This document shows positions 54,628 through 63,065 of a stretch of DNA of 64,000 nucleotides, piece after piece (the first letter of the stretch is position 1; each line of letters opens with the position of its first letter). Location: contig NZ_AP024485.1 in NCBI RefSeq assembly GCF_020886695.1, positions 2,427,001-2,491,000 of the forward strand, read 5' to 3'. The notes under the pieces were generated by a model. That model was not told the DNA's origin. It was given only the letters and a program-made list of their open reading frames with translations, and ran no database searches. This DNA is from Pseudodesulfovibrio sediminis (GTDB lineage Bacteria; Desulfobacterota; Desulfovibrionia; Desulfovibrionales; Desulfovibrionaceae). The position numbers were made by a program, and so were the translations under genes.

Positions 54628-55107
54628 TTACTGCTGTTTGCTGCGCAGCCCAACCAGTCCGATCAAACCGGATATGAGGAGCAGGGCTGCTCCGGGAAGC
54701 GGTACGGGGCTGGTTTTTACTTCGGATATCGAGAAAGTGCCGTCCAGGACAATTTTATCCCAGGTTTTGCCGATAGCACCCGAAATGTCGCAGAAGTGCG
54801 TGGCGACATTTCCCAGATAGGCTGTGCCGGGGAGTGTATTCCAGGAATCATAGGTCATGTCATCCAGAACAACAGCGGCATCAAAAGCAATGGAAGCAGT
54901 AGGGTTTGGTACCATGAAATAGTCATACAGATTGCCGTCATGGATGAGGGTGAAGTCTGTAAATTCAGCAGATACACCTTCTTCCTGCATGGTAAATCCA
55001 CTGGGGTCGGTTGCTGCTGGCAGGTTATCAAAGGAGAAAGTAGCCGCGTGACCACTTCCTGCTATGAGGACCAAAGCCAAAGAAAAGAAGAGGGCCATTT
55101 TTTTCAT
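54628..55107 (-). CDS. Secreted VPLPA-CTERM sorting-signal protein
   Basis: 159 aa. Signal peptide at 1-21 (KKMALFFSLALVLIAGSGHA), a mature domain of about 110 residues of unknown function rich in Asp/Thr/Ser/Gly, then VPLPG (135-139), a hydrophobic helix and RSKQQ. This tripartite end is the VPLPA-CTERM exosortase signal. The gene is the obvious partner of the XrtD-like enzyme at 32328-33914 and closes the locus. GGAG precedes the ATG. Confidence 0.88.
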   Translation of the reverse strand: MKKMALFFSLALVLIAGSGHAATFSFDNLPAATDPSGFTMQEEGVSAEFTDFTLIHDGNLYDYFMVPNPTASIAFDAAVVLDDMTYDSWNTLPGTAYLGNVATHFCDISGAIGKTWDKIVLDGTFSISEVKTSPVPLPGAALLLISGLIGLVGLRSKQQ

Positions 55108-55556
55108 TTTTGAACTCCACGGGTTACAGGTTTCAATACTCCACAAAGGTCGTTTGCATTTGCTGTGCCATGGTAAAAAAGCTAGTTAAATCAGATGATA
55201 AGCACATTTTATCAAATGAGGAGAGCAGAATTCTTGTTTTTGCAGATACAGGCTGTAATGCGGGTCAGGGGCGCATCGTGGGCGACAAAAAAATCATATT
55301 CACCACCATTTCAAGTGGTTATAATATTTTATTGTCTGTCTTTTGCGCTCTTGAAACATCGCCAAAACGTATGTGCTGCAGGAGTATGCGGGGGGATTCA
55401 TGTCTGATTTTTTCAGACTGCCAGGCGTTGGTGAAAGGTCAAATGACCCTTGTTACTTCATGCTTGCGAGTATCATTCAAGGGGCCTTAAGGCGATCCAT
55501 AAAAAAAGGCTGATGCAGGACGCATCAGCCTTTGTTCATTCTGGTAGTCGGCCATC
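55108..55556. other. Intergenic region between VPLPA-CTERM gene and lut operon
   Basis: 449 bp upstream of the sorting-signal gene. Frames present are short and lack ribosome-binding sites or protein-like composition. It holds the lut terminator at its right end. Confidence 0.4.
55500..55533 (-). terminator. Rho-independent terminator of the lut operon
   Basis: On the minus strand GGCTGATGC, a 5-nt loop and GCATCAGCC are followed by seven U residues. It lies 25 bp beyond the lutC stop. Confidence 0.9.
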
Positions 55557-56303
55557 CTATTCAGTGATCACGATAAGGTGCATTTCGCGGGGGCCGTGCG
55601 CGCCGTGGACCATGTGGGCTTCGATGTCTGCGGTTTTTGACGGACCGGATATGAAATTGAAGGAGACCGGAAGCGATGCGCGGTTTTCCAGTTGGGCATA
55701 CAGCTCGGGGAGGTCGGCCACCAGTTGGTCGAGCGTCAGGACGGCCACGTGAACCGAGGGGACGAGCGAGGTGGCTCTGCCCCGGCCCGGTCCTGCCATC
55801 ACGGCGATGGCGCCGCAGTCGGCGGCACACCAGTCCGCGCCGGTGATGCCCATGTAGGCGGCCTCGGCCTGGTGGCGCAGGCGCAGTTTCTCTGTCAGTT
55901 CGTCCTTGTCGGGATCAATAGCGGATATATCGACGGCGATACCGTCCTGCTTGCAGTGTCCTTCCAGGTTCAGTCCATGCAGGAGCGGATTGTCGTGCAT
56001 GGTGATCCGCTTTTCGCCGCCCCACTCCGTGTCCGTGGTCCGGGCTATCTCGGCGATGGTTTTGCCTGCCCCGTCAGTGGATGAAGCCGTGTGGATCCGG
56101 AGATTCAATATCGCGGCAAATTCCTTGAGCGTTGCCAGCAGATCCAGTCGTTCCTTACGGGTGCGGTTGGTCCGGGCGAGCAATGCATCCAGTTCGCCGG
56201 GCTCGCGGGAGTCGAAGAGCGGTTCCCTGACCGCCCTGGTCGAGCTGTTCCGGCCCAGAGCGTCCCGCAGTCGAGTGAAGAAGGTCTGTTCCGCATTATT
56301 CAT
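55557..56303 (-). CDS. lutC: Lactate utilisation protein LutC (LUD domain)
   Basis: 248 aa. The LUD-domain pattern is clear in the second half: GITGADWCAADCGAIAVMAGPGRGRATSLVPSVHVAVL and FISGPSKTADIE, and the end is GAHGPREMHLIVI. With LutA and LutB it forms the L-lactate oxidation complex. The start overlaps the lutB stop by 8 bp. The N-terminal 100 residues are poorly conserved, as usual. Confidence 0.9.
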   Translation of the reverse strand: MNNAEQTFFTRLRDALGRNSSTRAVREPLFDSREPGELDALLARTNRTRKERLDLLATLKEFAAILNLRIHTASSTDGAGKTIAEIARTTDTEWGGEKRITMHDNPLLHGLNLEGHCKQDGIAVDISAIDPDKDELTEKLRLRHQAEAAYMGITGADWCAADCGAIAVMAGPGRGRATSLVPSVHVAVLTLDQLVADLPELYAQLENRASLPVSFNFISGPSKTADIEAHMVHGAHGPREMHLIVITE

Positions 56304-57747
56304 TGGAGTCTCCTTTCAGTCGCGGAGCGTGCACGGTTTTCCATCGTTCGCCGAAGGTCTGTCGGGCAATGGGCGGGAAATCGCGGTCAGCTGTCCATTT
56401 GCCCAGGGGCCCGATGCCTTTTTTGAGCATCCCGTCACTCACGAAGGGAGCCTGGGCCAGCCGTCCCGTCTTGACCAGGAGATTGTAGGCCGTGCGGCTG
56501 GACATGGCCGCGTACCATCCTTTGAAGGCCAGAGCTTCGCCCTTGTCCACGGGGGCAACGTCCCATTGCTCGTCTCCGTAGGCGAGCATGTGGCGCAGCT
56601 CGGAGAGCATGCGCGGCAGGTCGTTGTTGACCGGACAGATGTCCTTGCACGCGCCGCACAGGCTTTCACCCCGGCAGAGGTCGGCGTGTTTGTTGACGCC
56701 GTTGAACAGCGGCATGACCACGGCGCCGATGGGACCGGGATAGGGCGCGTTGTACGCGTGCCCGCCGATACGCCCGTAGACCGGGCAGATGTTCAGGCAG
56801 CTGCCGCAGCGGATGCAGGACAGCACTTCGCGAAACCGGGGGTCGGCCAGCATCTTCATGCGTCCGTTGTCGATGATGACCAGATGAAATTCTTCGGGAC
56901 CGTCTGGTTCTCCGGGCTGGCGCGGCCCGCCCAGAAAGCTGACGTAGGTGGAGATTTTCTGTGCCGCCGCACCGCGTGTGAGCAGGCGCAGGAGCATGTC
57001 GTGCTCGGCCAGGGTGGCGATGACGCGCTCCATGCCCATGAGGGCCACATGGACCTTGGGCATGGTGGTGGACATGCGGATGTTGCCTTCGTTGGATACC
57101 AGCGAGATGTGGCCGGTCTCGGCGCAGGCCAGGTTGCAGCCCGAGATGCCCATGTCCGCGGACAGGAGCTTTTCCCGCAGGGCCTTGCGGGCCGCCTTGG
57201 TCAGGGTCGGCGGGTCTTCGGAGTAGGGGATGCCCAGTTCTTTTTCGAACAGACGACCGATCTGCTGTTTGTCCATATGGATGCAGGGCGCGATGATATG
57301 AGAGGGTGCGTCGTGGGCAAGCTGGATGATGAATTCGCCGAGGTCGGTTTCCACCACCTCGATGTCGTGGGCTTCCAGCAGGTGGTCCACGCCGATTTCA
57401 GCGGAGGTCATGGACTTGCCTTTGACCACGCGCTTCACTTCGTTCTTTTGCGCAACCTTAAGGCAGTAGTTGCGGGCGTCCTCGGCAGTCTTCGCAAAGT
57501 AGACATGGCCGCCGTTGGCCCGGATTTTTTCTGTCAGGGTGGTGAGCACCTTGTCGAGGTTGTCCAGGGTGCGCATGCGCGCTTTCTTGGCCTTGTCGCG
57601 GAGTTCCTGAGAGATTTCTGTCTTCCAGAGGTGGCGGGTGCCTTTGCCGATACGGTCCTGGATCATGCGGATGGCGCTGTGCAGCCGTTCGTCGCCAAGC
57701 GCTTCGTTGGCCAGTTCCCGATAGGATTTGTCGCTCTGTTCGTGCAT
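56296..57747 (-). CDS. lutB: Lactate utilisation iron-sulfur protein LutB
   Basis: 483 aa. An N-terminal LUD-type domain (SMTSAEIGVDHLLEAHDIEVVETDLGEFI, LSADMGISGCNLACAETGHI) is followed by two 4Fe-4S clusters: CIRCGSCLNICPVY and CRGESLCGACKDICPV. It carries electrons in lactate oxidation. The ATG at 57747 lies two bases beyond the lutA stop codon; a longer open frame upstream is not supported. Confidence 0.92.
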   Translation of the reverse strand: MHEQSDKSYRELANEALGDERLHSAIRMIQDRIGKGTRHLWKTEISQELRDKAKKARMRTLDNLDKVLTTLTEKIRANGGHVYFAKTAEDARNYCLKVAQKNEVKRVVKGKSMTSAEIGVDHLLEAHDIEVVETDLGEFIIQLAHDAPSHIIAPCIHMDKQQIGRLFEKELGIPYSEDPPTLTKAARKALREKLLSADMGISGCNLACAETGHISLVSNEGNIRMSTTMPKVHVALMGMERVIATLAEHDMLLRLLTRGAAAQKISTYVSFLGGPRQPGEPDGPEEFHLVIIDNGRMKMLADPRFREVLSCIRCGSCLNICPVYGRIGGHAYNAPYPGPIGAVVMPLFNGVNKHADLCRGESLCGACKDICPVNNDLPRMLSELRHMLAYGDEQWDVAPVDKGEALAFKGWYAAMSSRTAYNLLVKTGRLAQAPFVSDGMLKKGIGPLGKWTADRDFPPIARQTFGERWKTVHAPRLKGDSNE

Positions 57748-57749
57748 GG

Positions 57750-58496
57750 TTATTTTCCGGTGTTTGCCAGGATTTCGGCGATGTGCAGGGCGCGGACCGG
57801 GGAGTCGATCCGGCTCAGGCGTCCTTCGATATTCATGAGACAGCTGACGTCGCACCCGGCAACGGCATCGGCCCCGGTGGCGAGGATGGTCTGGATCTTG
57901 TCGTCGACCATGGCCGTGGAGATTTCAGGATACTTGACGCTGAAGGTGCCGCCGAAGCCGCAACACCTGTCGGACTCGTCCATCTCAATAAGGGAAAGAC
58001 CGGGGATATTCTCCAGCAGCAGGCGGGGTTGCGAGCGGATGCCGAGTCCTCGCGAGAGGTGGCAGGAGTCGTGGTAGGTGACAGAGCCGTCAAAGCGGCT
58101 GTTCAGCTGACTGCCGGGGTCGGTGACGCCAAGGACATCAACCAGATATTCGGTGAATTCATAGGTGTTGGCCGCGACTTTTCTGGCTCGGGCGAGCATG
58201 GCCGGCTCGTCGCGGAACAGGTCGAGATAGTGGTGACGGACCATGTGGACGCAGGAGCCGGATGGGCAGACGATGGCATTGTGGTTTTCAAAAATGTCAA
58301 TGAAGCGTCTGGCGGCCTTGGTCGCCTCCCGGCGGTAGCCGCTGTTAAAGGCCGGCTGACCGCAGCAGGTCTGATTTTCCGGGTAGACCATGGAGACGCC
58401 GAGGGTGTCGAGGACGTGAACCATGGCGTCGCCGATTTCGGGCTTCAGGCTGTCCACAAGGCATTGAATGAAGAGCGTGGCGGTATGTTTTGTCAT
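57750..58496 (-). CDS. lutA: Lactate utilisation protein LutA (CCG domains)
   Basis: 248 aa. Two cysteine-rich CCG domains: TCCGQPAFNSGY with upstream QCLVDSL, and YHDSCHLSRGLG followed by RCCGFGGTFSVKYPEIS. First gene of the lutABC operon. The set oxidises L-lactate to pyruvate, an expected energy pathway for a lactate-using sulfate reducer. No lactate permease or LutR-type regulator is in the window. Confidence 0.92.
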   Translation of the reverse strand: MTKHTATLFIQCLVDSLKPEIGDAMVHVLDTLGVSMVYPENQTCCGQPAFNSGYRREATKAARRFIDIFENHNAIVCPSGSCVHMVRHHYLDLFRDEPAMLARARKVAANTYEFTEYLVDVLGVTDPGSQLNSRFDGSVTYHDSCHLSRGLGIRSQPRLLLENIPGLSLIEMDESDRCCGFGGTFSVKYPEISTAMVDDKIQTILATGADAVAGCDVSCLMNIEGRLSRIDSPVRALHIAEILANTGK

Positions 58497-58654
58497 ATTT
58501 TTTACATCGTAAGGGAGTCATGCGTGAAAATAAGGTGCCGATGGTGCCTTCTCTTGTCTCAACTTGCAAGGAGTTTCATGTTGAGCTAGAAAAGCCAACG
58601 CCTTGGCGTATGTTGCACTCTTGTCAATTTTTACTTTTTTCCCTGAGAGGTCTC

Positions 58655-59620
58655 ATGAAACGTTGTCTCCTCTGCTTCGCCATGGTGTGTATCATGTGCG
58701 TGGCCTCCGTCGCCCATGCGGGCAAGGCCGTTATCGCGGTCAGCCAGTTTGTTGAACATCCGGCCCTTGACGCCGTGCTTGAAGGATTCAAGGACGAGCT
58801 CAAAGAAGGCGGCGTGGACGTTGAGTACAAAATCTACAACGCCCATGGAAACATGAGCGTCGTGTATCAGATCGCCACGCAGATCGTCGGCGACAAGCCA
58901 GACATGATCGTGGCCATTGCCACCCCGACCGCCCAGGCCTGTGTCAAACAATACGACAAGGTGCCCGCACTTGCCGGAACACCCATGCTGTTCACCGCCA
59001 TCACCGATCCCCTGGCCGCAGGACTGGTCTCCAACTACGAGAAGCCGGGCGGCGACATTACCGGAGTGTCCAACCAGATGCCCATGGGCGAACATCTGGA
59101 CATGATCAGAAAGTTTTTCCCGCAGCTGAAAAAACTCGGCGTCATCTACAACGGCGGCGAAGTGAACTCCATTTCCAGCCTGAAGCGGTTGCGTCCGGCA
59201 GCAGCCGAGCGCGGTGTGGAGCTGGTGGAGACGACCGTGACCAACTCGGCGGATGTGCAGCAGGCCGCTGTCAGCCTGGTCGGCAACGTGGACGCCATCT
59301 TCATCCCCACAGACAACACCGTTGTTTCGGCCATGGACGTGGTGGTCAAGGTCTGCCGTCGCAGTCAGACCCCGCTGTTCGTTGCGGATACGGACTCCGT
59401 GTCACGAGGCGCGATCGCAGCCCTCGGTTTTGATTATTACCTCCACGGCCGCCAGACCGGCGCCATGGCGATCCGTATCCTCAATGGTGAAAAGCCTGCG
59501 GATATGCCTGTTGAATTCCAGAAGAAGCTGGCTTTCCACGTCTTCCCCACCGCAGCCGAAAAAATGGGTGTCACCATTCCCGAGGCGCTGATCAAGGAAG
59601 CGGACATCATTCACAAATAA
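58655..59620 (+). CDS. ABC-type periplasmic substrate-binding protein (Trp/Tyr-type, ABC_sub_bind)
   Basis: 321 aa. Signal peptide at 1-22 (CLLCFAMVCIMCVASVAHA). Mature motifs VISQFVEHPALDAVLEGFKDELKEGG-like, GDKPDMIVAIATPTAQAC, MLFTAITDPLAAGLVSNYEKPGGDITGVSNQ and LGFDYYLHGRQTGAMA match the family whose genes often sit with amino-acid permeases. No permease or ATPase follows here. GAGAGG precedes the ATG at 58655. Ligand unproven. Confidence 0.88.
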   Translation: MKRCLLCFAMVCIMCVASVAHAGKAVIAVSQFVEHPALDAVLEGFKDELKEGGVDVEYKIYNAHGNMSVVYQIATQIVGDKPDMIVAIATPTAQACVKQYDKVPALAGTPMLFTAITDPLAAGLVSNYEKPGGDITGVSNQMPMGEHLDMIRKFFPQLKKLGVIYNGGEVNSISSLKRLRPAAAERGVELVETTVTNSADVQQAAVSLVGNVDAIFIPTDNTVVSAMDVVVKVCRRSQTPLFVADTDSVSRGAIAALGFDYYLHGRQTGAMAIRILNGEKPADMPVEFQKKLAFHVFPTAAEKMGVTIPEALIKEADIIHK

Positions 59621-59643
59621 CCGATTTGTTACGCTCACCAGCA

Positions 59644-59678
59644 GGGTGCCGTCCTTTTTTGAGGGGCGGCACCTTTTT
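59644..59678 (+). terminator. Rho-independent terminator after the binding-protein gene
   Basis: GGTGCCG and CGGCACC pair across a T-rich loop and are followed by seven T residues, 24 bp past the stop codon. It isolates this gene from the membrane-protein gene downstream. Confidence 0.88.
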
Positions 59679-59781
59679 TTGTGCACAGCGCTCCCCGGCG
59701 AGAGATATGGTGAGTAGCTCCGGGGGCTGCTTTATGGTATTTTTGCCTTCCTTTTTCATGAACAAACAGCAGAGAGTGACC

Positions 59782-60366
59782 ATGAGTACATTGACTGAAA
59801 TGCTTGAAAGAATCAGCGATCTTGAAAAGGAACTGGTGCAGGAGCTGGCTCAGAAGCATGAGAATCTGCTCTATACCATCGAGAAAAAGAAGATACGATT
59901 CAGTGCGGAGGTACAGCTCCAGCACGAGTTGCTGGTCACCAAATTTTCCGACTATGTGTACGACTCCGGCCTGTTCATCATTCTAACGATCCCGATCATC
60001 TGGCTGGCTCTTGTTCCGGCCTTGTTCCTCGACCTGGTTGTCGTGCTTTTTCAGGTCATTTGTTTTCCTGTGTATGGCATCCCGCGCGTGAAGCGCAGCC
60101 AGTACATTGTCATTGACCGCCACGGGTTGAGTTATCTCAACTGGCTGGAGAAGCTGAACTGCATGTATTGCGGCTACTTCAATGGGCTGATGAGCTTTGT
60201 CCGGGAGGTGGCGGCTCGCACGGAACAGTACTGGTGTCCGGTTCGGCATGCGAGGCCGCTGAAGTCCGTGCACAGCAGATACAAGACGTTTTTTGATTAT
60301 GGCGATGCGGAAGGGTACCGTGACGGGCTGGAGGAAGTCAGGAAAAAATTTGATGACGTGCAGTAG
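59782..60366 (+). CDS. Small membrane protein of unknown function with CxxC
   Basis: 194 aa. An N-terminal charged helix (residues 1-45, coiled-coil prone) is followed by one or two long hydrophobic segments (about 62-100) and a hydrophilic C-terminal part containing KLNCMYCGYFNGLMSF (CxxC) and EQYWCPVRHARP. The pairing of CxxC with a later Cys/His suggests a metal site, but I cannot name the family. A GAGAG site precedes the ATG at 59782. Confidence 0.75.
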   Translation: MSTLTEMLERISDLEKELVQELAQKHENLLYTIEKKKIRFSAEVQLQHELLVTKFSDYVYDSGLFIILTIPIIWLALVPALFLDLVVVLFQVICFPVYGIPRVKRSQYIVIDRHGLSYLNWLEKLNCMYCGYFNGLMSFVREVAARTEQYWCPVRHARPLKSVHSRYKTFFDYGDAEGYRDGLEEVRKKFDDVQ

Positions 60367-60404
60367 GGAAGAGGCGCTCCCGGTCGGTGCAGGAAGTGGC
60401 CGGA

Positions 60405-61571
60405 TCAGCGATAAATGGTTTGCATTTCGATGTGACGGGGGAGCGTCAGACCAAAGCGCTGAAGTTGTTTCTTGTTGAAGTAAAACGTCCCTTTTTGCTT
60501 AGCCAGTAGTGACAATTCAGGGAAGTCCTTTCCTTCAAGAATACCGTTGACCAGCAGAGCGGCGATGCGTCCGTGCTCCATTCCGTGGAGGGTGAAGGCT
60601 CCGACTGCGCCGGTATCGCCCACCGCATAATCCTGGAGGGTGAAGATCGGCACCGGGCTGTTCGTTGAAGTCCAGTAAGCCACGGTATCATTGGGGATGT
60701 TTTCGCCTGCGTCGTTCTTTAAGGCATGGAATGTGGGCATTATGAAGATGTCGTCCGGTCCCGCCTCCAGCACAGTGCGTTGCCACTCGGACCAACTTGC
60801 AATGATCGTGTACCGGATCGTGCTGTTGTCAAATATAATGCTTTTTCTGTCTGCAAAGGTGACCTTGACGATCGCTTTGGAAGTATGGCTGTCGTCCATG
60901 ATCACGTGAATGTTCTTGGCTTCAGGGGCGATCAGCCTGAGATGACGCACCCAGGGAAACAGGGGGACGCGCTCAATGATGCCAATGACATTTTTCGGCA
61001 TGACTTCGAAATAGTTGCGCGGATTGTTGTTGATGCCGAAGTACACGATGGGCGTGCCGATTTCACTGATCGTCGGGCCGAGCAGGCGCAGGGCGTTGTC
61101 GTCACCGAGCATGACCACATCAGGCTGGAACTGGTGAAAAGTGCCCATCGCTTTTTGCACCTGATCCGGGAATTGCGACGCGGGAAGCCGTTTGGTGTCA
61201 AGATAGACATGCTTCAGCCTGTGGGTGTCCGCGAATACACTCATCATTCCATCATTGCATTGCTCGGCCCAGGGTAGATCTTCATGATAGCTGTGTACGA
61301 TGAGAATCCTTGCCTGTTCAGCGTATGCGGATACGCTGGCAAGCACCCCGATCACAAGAGTGACTGCAACCAGAAACCGATTTATCGGCCCTGCATTCAA
61401 CAAGAAAAAACTCTCGTTGCCAGAGTGAACGGCAGGGAGGGGTGTGTCCTCAGGAAGTACATGCGATCTCATCTTTTTCTTGGGTTGCGAGAGCTTTCTG
61501 TATAGCTGAGCAGCATTTTCCTGACAAGGACAATCATTAATTTTGGCGAAATCGGATATTCTGAAAGTCAT
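60405..61571 (-). CDS. Periplasmic substrate-binding-like protein with membrane anchor
   Basis: 388 aa. After about 65 cytoplasmic residues comes a hydrophobic helix (INRFLVAVTLVIGVLASVSAYAEQ). The domain that follows resembles the ABC_sub_bind fold: ILIVHSYHEDLPWAEQCNDGM, QPDVVMLGDDNALRLLGP, TPIVYFGINNNP and GAFTLHGMEHGRIAALLVNGI. It probably acts as a periplasmic sensor or binding protein. An ATG at 61472 would give a more normal signal-peptide length; the ATG at 61571 was taken because AAAGGAAAG precedes it. Confidence 0.75.
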   Translation of the reverse strand: MTFRISDFAKINDCPCQENAAQLYRKLSQPKKKMRSHVLPEDTPLPAVHSGNESFFLLNAGPINRFLVAVTLVIGVLASVSAYAEQARILIVHSYHEDLPWAEQCNDGMMSVFADTHRLKHVYLDTKRLPASQFPDQVQKAMGTFHQFQPDVVMLGDDNALRLLGPTISEIGTPIVYFGINNNPRNYFEVMPKNVIGIIERVPLFPWVRHLRLIAPEAKNIHVIMDDSHTSKAIVKVTFADRKSIIFDNSTIRYTIIASWSEWQRTVLEAGPDDIFIMPTFHALKNDAGENIPNDTVAYWTSTNSPVPIFTLQDYAVGDTGAVGAFTLHGMEHGRIAALLVNGILEGKDFPELSLLAKQKGTFYFNKKQLQRFGLTLPRHIEMQTIYR

Positions 61572-61621
61572 TCGCTTTCCTTTTCACTCAAAGCAGGGCA
61601 GCCGAGCATCGGGCGTGCCCG

Positions 61622-62803
61622 CTATCGCAGGGCCTGGTCCAGATCCGCCTTCAAATCCTCCACGTCTTCGATGCCCGTGGAAAAGCGGATAAGGCTCTCG
61701 GGGATGCCCATGGCCTGCCGTTCTTCCGGCGTGCATTCCACATGGCTCGTGGTGGCGGGGGTACCGGCGATGCTCTCCACCGCTCCCAGATTGGCGGCGC
61801 GACGGGCCAGCTTGAGTCGAGACAGAACATGGCAGGCGTCTTCATAGGTATTGCCCCTGGCCACAAAGCTGAGCACGCCGCCGAAGCCGCGCATCTGTTT
61901 GCGGGCGATGTCGTGTCCGGGGTGCGATGTGAGGCCGGGGTAATTGACCTGCACCACGCCGGGATGGCCTTCTAGAAAGCGCGCTATCTCCATGGCGTTG
62001 GCGTTTTGTCTTTCGATACGCAGGCTCAGTGTCTTCATGCCCCTGAGCAGCAGATAGGCGGCCATGGGGTCCAGCACGTTGCCGACGATTTCCCGGTAGC
62101 TGTTTATGGTGGAAATCAATTCTTTGCTGCCCACGGCCACGCCGCCCAGCGCGTCCGCATGGCCGCCCAGAAATTTCGTGGCGCTGTGCAGAACCAGGTC
62201 CGCACCCAGCAGCAGCGGGTTCTGGTTTATGGGTGTGGCAAAGGTGTTGTCCACCATGACCACGGCGCCAACGGCCTTGCCGGCACTGGCAAGCCGTTCC
62301 AGATCGAGAATCTTGATGGTCGGATTGGTGGGGGTCTCCAGATAGAGCACGTCGCATCCTTTGGCGACCTCGGCTTCGACCGCTTCGAAGTCCACGGTGT
62401 CACACAGGCAGACCTCAACCTTTTGCCTCGGCAGGAACTCGGAGAAGAGGCGGTTGGTGCCGCCATAGGTGTCCTTGACCGAGACCACCCGGTCTCCGGG
62501 GGCCAACAGGGCGAAAAGCGCATTGGATATGATGCCCATGCCGGATGAGGCGCTGGTTGCGGCCTCGCCCTGTTCAAGGACGCGCACCTTTTCTTCGAAC
62601 ACATCCACGGTCGGGTTGGTGTTGCGGGTGTAAATATGTCCGGGGCGTTTGCCCTGGGATACCTCCAACCACTCGTTCATGTCGTCATAACCGAAGGACA
62701 CGCTGTGAACCACGGGCACTTGGGTCGCGTTGTCGGCAAACAATGCTTCTTCTCCGGCCCGGACAGTCTGGGTCCCCATGGCATATGTGTTGGTTTTATC
62801 CAT
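61622..62803 (-). CDS. Cys/Met-metabolism PLP enzyme, cystathionine gamma-synthase family
   Basis: 393 aa. The PLP lysine lies in HSATKFLGGHAD; the family signature GNxxxPTxDVFE-like start (YTRNTNPTVDVFEEKV), SASSGMGIISNALFALLAPGD and NLGAVESIAGTPATTSH are present. Members of this family join cysteine to activated homoserine, sulfhydrylate it or cleave sulfur amino acids; the precise reaction cannot be set from sequence. Single gene with palindromes upstream. Confidence 0.9.
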   Translation of the reverse strand: MDKTNTYAMGTQTVRAGEEALFADNATQVPVVHSVSFGYDDMNEWLEVSQGKRPGHIYTRNTNPTVDVFEEKVRVLEQGEAATSASSGMGIISNALFALLAPGDRVVSVKDTYGGTNRLFSEFLPRQKVEVCLCDTVDFEAVEAEVAKGCDVLYLETPTNPTIKILDLERLASAGKAVGAVVMVDNTFATPINQNPLLLGADLVLHSATKFLGGHADALGGVAVGSKELISTINSYREIVGNVLDPMAAYLLLRGMKTLSLRIERQNANAMEIARFLEGHPGVVQVNYPGLTSHPGHDIARKQMRGFGGVLSFVARGNTYEDACHVLSRLKLARRAANLGAVESIAGTPATTSHVECTPEERQAMGIPESLIRFSTGIEDVEDLKADLDQALR

Positions 62804-62834
62804 CTGTTCTCCTGCAGGATATAGCGTGATAGCT

Positions 62835-62903
62835 GGTTTGCAGTATCAAAGATGCAAACCATTCACAATAGTGAAAGAAAGGGACAAGAGCACGCATGTG
62901 CTC
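62835..62903 (-). promoter_or_regulatory. Two palindromes upstream of the PLP-enzyme gene
   Basis: GGTTTGCA at 62835-62842 pairs with TGCAAACC at 62853-62860 (8-bp arms, 10-nt spacer). Further upstream GAGCAC-GCAT-GTGCTC at 62888-62903 has perfect 6-bp arms. The first lies about 32 bp before the start codon and could be an operator or leader hairpin. The pattern does not match a SAM riboswitch. Confidence 0.4.
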
Positions 62904-63065
62904 ATTTATTTTGGCTTTTTTGTGGGAGAGATGGGTGAGGCTGGGCCTTTGCTAGAAAACACTCTAGCGCAAAAGAAGCAAGTTTTAAAAAAAGTATAAT
63001 GGACACAAAAATGGAAGTGATCTAATACTTATATTGTGTGAGAAATAGTAACATGGGAGTGTGTT

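Noticed and set aside
55110..55490. 126-codon plus-strand frame upstream of the VPLPA-CTERM gene
   Set aside because: No ribosome-binding site; Cys/Ser-rich composition unlike real proteins nearby; overlaps the promoter side of the minus-strand gene.
55906..58077. 723-codon plus-strand open frame
   Set aside because: It is antisense to lutC, lutB and lutA, all of which show clear family signatures. Low-complexity His/Val/Gly-rich translation supports a shadow frame.
62804..63000. SAM riboswitch upstream of the PLP enzyme gene
   Set aside because: Only simple palindromes are present; none of the conserved SAM-riboswitch core sequences or multi-helix layout could be recognised.
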